64,000 nucleotides of DNA from DASQMT01 sp963835735 (GTDB taxonomy: Bacteria; Actinomycetota; Thermoleophilia; Solirubrobacterales; Solirubrobacteraceae). The notes beneath the pieces are model-generated. The model did no database searches. It had not been told where the DNA came from and saw nothing but the letters and a program-made list of their open reading frames with translations. The stretch's first letter is position 1, and each line of letters begins with the position of its first letter. Positions 60,560 to 64,000 of this stretch are shown in pieces. The translations under genes were made by a program, and so were the position numbers. Where the stretch lies: assembly GCA_963835735.1 (NCBI GenBank), contig CAWIGP010000003.1, forward strand, positions 124,001 through 188,000. The letters run 5' to 3'.

Positions 60560-63013
60560 ATGTCCGAGCACCGCTACGACCCGCGCACCATCGAGCCCCA
60601 CTGGCAGGCGATCTGGGAGCGCGAGAAGACGTGGGAGGTGACGAACGAAGAGGTCGGCGGCGCCGAGAAGTACTACGTGCTCGAGATGCTCCCGTACCCC
60701 TCCGGCGAGCCGCACATGGGGCATCTGAAGAACTACTCCGTCGGCGATGCGGTCGCCCACTTCCAGCGCCGCAACGGCCGCCGCGTGCTGCACCCGATGG
60801 GCTACGACGCGTTCGGGCTCCCCGCCGAGAACCACGCGATCAAGACCGGCGAGCACCCGCGCATCTCGACCGCGAAGTCGATCGAGGCGTTCCAGCGCGA
60901 GATGCGGGCGTGGGGCATCTCGATCGACTGGTCGCGCGAGTTCGCGACCAACGAGCCGCGCTACTACCGCTGGACTCAGTGGCTGTTCCTGCGGCTGCTC
61001 GAGCGCGGCCTGGCCTACCGCAAGGAGGCCGCGGTCAACTGGTGCCCGTACGACCAGACAGTGCTGGCCAACGAGCAGGTGATCGACGGGCGCTGCGAGC
61101 GCTGCGGCCACCCGGTCGAGGTGCGCCAGCTCGAGCAGTGGTTCTTCCGCATCACCGACTACGCCGACCGGCTGCTCGACGACCTCGCGACGATCGAGTG
61201 GCCCGAGCACGTCGTCACGATGCAGCGCAACTGGATCGGCCGCTCGGAGGGCGCCGAGGTGACGTTCACGTGCGAGGACCCGGCGATCGACTACCCGGTC
61301 TTCACCACGCGCCCGGACACGCTGTTCGGCGCGACCTTCTTCGTGATGGCGCCCGAGCATCCGGACGTCCTGCACCTGGCGGACGGCACCGAGCACGAGG
61401 CCGCGGTGCACGAGTACGTCAACAAGGCGCTGACAGAGAACCGCGAGGACCGGGGCTCCGCCGAGCGCGAGAAGACCGGCGTCCCGCTGGGCCGCAGCGT
61501 CATCAACCCGGTCAACGGCGAGCGCATCCCGATGTGGGTCGCGGACTACGTGCTGATGGAGTACGGCACCGGCGCGATCATGGCGGTCCCGGCCCACGAC
61601 GAACGCGACTTCGACTTCGCGACCAAGTTCGGCCTGGAGATCCGCCGCGTCATCGGCGGCGACGAGGAACTGCCGTACTCCGGCGACGGGCCGATCGTCA
61701 ACTCCGACCCGCGCTTCGACGGCATGGACAACCGCAAGGCGCTCGGCGCGATCGTCGACTGGCTGGACAGCGAGGGCCGCGGCCACCGCTCGGTCAACTA
61801 CCGCCTGCGCGACTGGCTGCTCTCCCGCCAGCGCTACTGGGGCTGCCCGATCCCCGTCGTGCACTGTGACGGCTGCGGGATCGTGCCCGTGCCGGACGAC
61901 CAGCTCCCGGTGCTCCTGCCGGACATCACCGACTACAAGCCGAAGGGCCGCTCCCCGCTCGCGGCGGCGGAGGACTGGGTCAACACCACGTGCCCGGCGC
62001 TGCGCCGGCCCGCGCGGCGCGAGACCGACACGATGGACACGTTCGTCGACTCGTCCTGGTACTACCTGCGCTACTGCGACGCCAACAACGACGAGGCCGC
62101 CTGGGACCCCGACGTGCTCGCCTACTGGACGCCGGTCGACCAGTACATCGGCGGCGTCGAGCACGCGATCCTGCACCTGATGTACGCGCGCTTCTTCGTG
62201 AAGGCGTTCGCGGACATGGGCCTGCTCAGCACGCAGGAGCCGTTCAGGCGGCTGTTCACGCAGGGCATGATCACCCGCGACGGGGCGAAGATGTCCAAGT
62301 CGAAGGGCAACGTGATCAGCCCGACGTCGTACATCACCCGCTACGGCGCCGACACCGCACGCTGCTACACGCTGTTCATCGGCCCGCCGGATCAGGACGC
62401 CGACTGGTCCGATTCCGGCGTAGAGGGCGTGCATCGCTTCCTCAGCCGGCTCTGGCGGCTGGGCGCGGATCTGGCCGATCGGGGCGCTCCGGCGCCGGTC
62501 GACGTCGCCGCCAACGGCGCGGCGGGCGACGACCTGGAGCTGCTCCGCAAGGCGCACTGGGCGATCGACAAGGTCACGGGCGACATGAGCGGCCGGTTCG
62601 GGTTCAACACCGCGATCGCGGCGGTGATGGAGCTGGTCAACGAGTGCTACGCGCGGCGCGATGGCGCCGGCGAGGACAGCCTGCGCTTCGCGACGGCGAC
62701 GGCCGCGTCGCTGATCTTCCCGTTCGCTCCCCACTGCGGCGCGGACGTATACGAGCGCCTGACCGGACTGCGCGTGTGGGAGCAGCCGTGGCCGTCCGCC
62801 GATCCGCGGCTGCTCGCGCGCGACGAGGTCGAGATCGCGCTGCAGATCAACGGCAAGTTGCGCGATCGGATGCCGGCGCCGGCGGGCGCGGATCGCGACC
62901 AGCTCGAGACGATGGCGCGCGAGCGCCCGCGGGTGCAGGCGCACATCGACGGCAAGGACGTGGTCCGCGTGATCGTCGTGCCGTCCAAGCTGGTCAACTT
63001 CGTCGTCCGCTGA
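60560..63013 (+). CDS. leuS: Leucyl-tRNA synthetase
   Basis: Class I synthetase of 817 residues charging tRNA-Leu. The HIGH motif is SGEPHMGHLKNYSVGDA; the KMSKS motif is DGAKMSKSKGNVISP. MGYDAFGLPAENHAI and VNWCPYDQTVLANEQ belong to the catalytic and zinc regions, with GRCERCGHPV completing one zinc site. The editing domain has TTRPDTLFGATFFV. In the later CPxCGGPA motif the sequence is CPALRRPARRETDTMDTF, so one Cys is lost. Two nearby compensating base errors could explain it. TAATCT (60543-60548) lies 11 bases before the ATG. Confidence 0.97.
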   Translation: MSEHRYDPRTIEPHWQAIWEREKTWEVTNEEVGGAEKYYVLEMLPYPSGEPHMGHLKNYSVGDAVAHFQRRNGRRVLHPMGYDAFGLPAENHAIKTGEHPRISTAKSIEAFQREMRAWGISIDWSREFATNEPRYYRWTQWLFLRLLERGLAYRKEAAVNWCPYDQTVLANEQVIDGRCERCGHPVEVRQLEQWFFRITDYADRLLDDLATIEWPEHVVTMQRNWIGRSEGAEVTFTCEDPAIDYPVFTTRPDTLFGATFFVMAPEHPDVLHLADGTEHEAAVHEYVNKALTENREDRGSAEREKTGVPLGRSVINPVNGERIPMWVADYVLMEYGTGAIMAVPAHDERDFDFATKFGLEIRRVIGGDEELPYSGDGPIVNSDPRFDGMDNRKALGAIVDWLDSEGRGHRSVNYRLRDWLLSRQRYWGCPIPVVHCDGCGIVPVPDDQLPVLLPDITDYKPKGRSPLAAAEDWVNTTCPALRRPARRETDTMDTFVDSSWYYLRYCDANNDEAAWDPDVLAYWTPVDQYIGGVEHAILHLMYARFFVKAFADMGLLSTQEPFRRLFTQGMITRDGAKMSKSKGNVISPTSYITRYGADTARCYTLFIGPPDQDADWSDSGVEGVHRFLSRLWRLGADLADRGAPAPVDVAANGAAGDDLELLRKAHWAIDKVTGDMSGRFGFNTAIAAVMELVNECYARRDGAGEDSLRFATATAASLIFPFAPHCGADVYERLTGLRVWEQPWPSADPRLLARDEVEIALQINGKLRDRMPAPAGADRDQLETMARERPRVQAHIDGKDVVRVIVVPSKLVNFVVR

Positions 63014-63039
63014 GTGGCTCTTCTCGCGACACTCCATCC

Positions 63040-63078
63040 GAGACCGGCGGCCGCTGATCGCCGCGCGCGGCGGGTCTC
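63040..63078 (+). terminator. Hairpin after leuS, possible terminator
   Basis: GAGACC (63040-63045) and GGTCTC (63073-63078) pair around a GC-rich interior with complementary GGCGGC and GCCGC stretches. It starts 27 bases after the leuS stop. No T-tract is present. Confidence 0.4.
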
Positions 63079-63105
63079 TCGGGTGCATCGTCACGAGAAC
63101 GGTTG

Positions 63106-63618
63106 ATGCCGCGCCCGGTCCCGTACGTCGCGGTGATCGGGCCCGGCCGCGACGTGGAAGCAGCCGAGCTGGCGGCGGCGGAGGAGGCGGGCGCCGCGAT
63201 CGCCGACGCCGGCGCGACGCTCGTCTGCGGCGGTCTCGGCGGGGTGATGGAAGCCGCGTGCCGCGGCGCGCGGTCGCGCGGCGGGCTCACCGTCGGCCTG
63301 CTTCCGGGGACCGATCGCGAGGACGCGAACGGCTGGGTCGTGCTCGCGCTGCCGACCGGGCTCGGCGAGGGGCGCAACGCGTTGATCGTGCGCGCCGCGG
63401 ATGCCGTGGTGGCGATCGGCGGCGGCTGGGGGACGCTGAGCGAGATCGCGCTCGCGCTGCGGGCGGGGGTCCCTGTGCTCGGCGTCGGCACCTGGGAGCT
63501 CGCGCGCGGCGGTGAGCCGGTCACGGGCGTGCGCGCGGTCGACGATGCGTCGACGGCGGTGACGGAGGCGCTGCGGTTGGCACGAAGTCGCCGCGGAGTC
63601 GGCACGGACCCCGGCTGA
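63106..63618 (+). CDS. TIGR00725/SLOG-family Rossmann nucleotide-binding protein
   Basis: Protein of 170 residues related to the lysine decarboxylase-like/LOG superfamily. YVAVIGPGRDVEAAELAAAE is the N-terminal Rossmann strand; LVCGGLGGVMEAACRGARSR is the PGG-type nucleotide-binding motif; AIGGGWGTLSEIALALRAGV is the GGxGTxxE motif. GRNALIVRAADAVV precedes it. Members bind nucleotides or sugars such as phosphorylated ribosides; a particular activity is not assigned. ATG 63106 is used; a TTG is one codon earlier. It is followed by comEA. Confidence 0.85.
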   Translation: MPRPVPYVAVIGPGRDVEAAELAAAEEAGAAIADAGATLVCGGLGGVMEAACRGARSRGGLTVGLLPGTDREDANGWVVLALPTGLGEGRNALIVRAADAVVAIGGGWGTLSEIALALRAGVPVLGVGTWELARGGEPVTGVRAVDDASTAVTEALRLARSRRGVGTDPG

Positions 63619-63637
63619 TCCGTCACATCCGCGCGCC

Positions 63638-63643
63638 TAGCGT
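63638..63643 (+). promoter_or_regulatory. comEA leaderless-type -10 box
   Basis: TAGCGT ends six bases before the ATG at 63650, with no ribosome-binding site. Confidence 0.45.
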
Positions 63644-63649
63644 GCGGGC

Positions 63650-64000
63650 ATGGCCGACCTCACCCGCCCGCAGCTCGCGCTCTGCGTGGTGGGCGTACTC
63701 GTGGTCGCGGTCCTCGGGCTGCGCCAGCTCGGCGGCCGTTCCTCCGCCGGCGCCGGCGCCGGCGCGCCGCGCCCGGTCGCCACGATCGACGTGCAGGAGG
63801 ACGGTGCGGGCGGCGGCGGCCGGCTCACGGTGCACGTGGCGGGCGCCGTGCGGGATCCAGGCGTGTACAGGCTGCCGGCGGACGCGCGCGTGGACGACGC
63901 TGTCCGGCGCGCCGGCGGCGCCAGCGCACGCGCCGACCTCGGGGGCCTCAACCTCGCCGCGGAGTTGGAGGACGGCCGGCAGGTGCTGGTGCCCGAGCGG
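63650..64000 (+). CDS. comEA: ComEA-like DNA-uptake protein (partial, C-terminus beyond window)
   Basis: The first 117 residues are visible. One membrane helix (LALCVVGVLVVAVLGLRQLG) and a Gly/Ala-rich linker precede an SLBB domain (LTVHVAGAVRDPGVYRLPAD, then DDAVRRAGGASARADLGGLN and LAAELEDGRQVLVPER). This is the layout of ComEA, the DNA receptor for natural transformation, whose helix-hairpin-helix domain should follow outside the window. A comEC gene would be expected next, suggesting a competence locus. The identification rests on the first two domains only. Confidence 0.85.
   Translation, partial: MADLTRPQLALCVVGVLVVAVLGLRQLGGRSSAGAGAGAPRPVATIDVQEDGAGGGGRLTVHVAGAVRDPGVYRLPADARVDDAVRRAGGASARADLGGLNLAAELEDGRQVLVPER

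Overview
The window is very GC-rich DNA of an actinobacterium with many GTG starts and 4-base stop/start overlaps. The housekeeping order tig-clpP-clpX ... valS-folC ... ndk-maf-mreBCD-mrdA-rodA-rng-rplU-rpmA-obg-proB-proA-nadD-rsfS ... leuS-comEA, a CGAAC-N4-GTTCG type LexA box, an F420-type nitroreductase-like protein and a BTAD regulator fused to a solute-binding domain all fit class Thermoleophilia (Solirubrobacterales; Conexibacter/Solirubrobacter-like). The genus is an inference. No integrase, transposase, plasmid or phage gene was seen.

Left part (1-34 kb), accessory and metabolic. A minus-strand operon runs from 8018 to about 540: peptide-type solute-binding protein, oppB, oppC, oppD, oppF, and a glutamate-semialdehyde-type dehydrogenase, ending in a fragment of a sugar-phosphate isomerase-like gene. 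Nearly every junction is a 4-base overlap. Next come a histone-deacetylase-like amidohydrolase and an S9 peptidase, divergent from an IclR regulator. The IclR gene leads an osmoprotectant operon: BCCT transporter, Hsp20, ProX-like lipoprotein and choline-sulfatase. After these lie a DmpA-type peptidase, a secreted LamG/Ig-like protein behind a sigma-28-like promoter, a GFA-family protein, and the BTAD - membrane segment - beta-propeller - SBP_5 regulator with a divergent small membrane protein. They are followed by phenylalanine hydroxylase with a divergent Lrp regulator, an SDR, a metallo-hydrolase-like protein, PEP carboxylase, a MocR regulator divergent from a flavin-binding protein, and a CAP-domain protein. 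A 670-base gap at 29334-30004 holds two different repeat arrays.

Right part (33-64 kb), conserved core: protein folding and proteolysis (tig, clpP, clpX), a c-di-GMP phosphodiesterase-type membrane protein, valS, folC, ndk, maf, the rod-shape cluster (mreB, mreC, mreD, mrdA, rodA), rng, rplU, rpmA, obg, sthA, proB, proA, nadD, rsfS, leuS and the beginning of comEA. A repeated structured element sits directly before mreB, rodA and obg. A PD-(D/E)XK endonuclease gene with a LexA box over its promoter reads into a tRNA-Ala gene.

Two features cut across the window. Eight apparent single-base frameshifts (seven of them an extra base) interrupt otherwise well-conserved genes (oppD, S9 peptidase, LamG protein, BTAD regulator twice, tig, maf, mrdA), most simply read as sequence errors. 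Many genes have a TAnnnT hexamer ending 6-7 bases before the start codon and no ribosome-binding site, the pattern expected for leaderless mRNAs.
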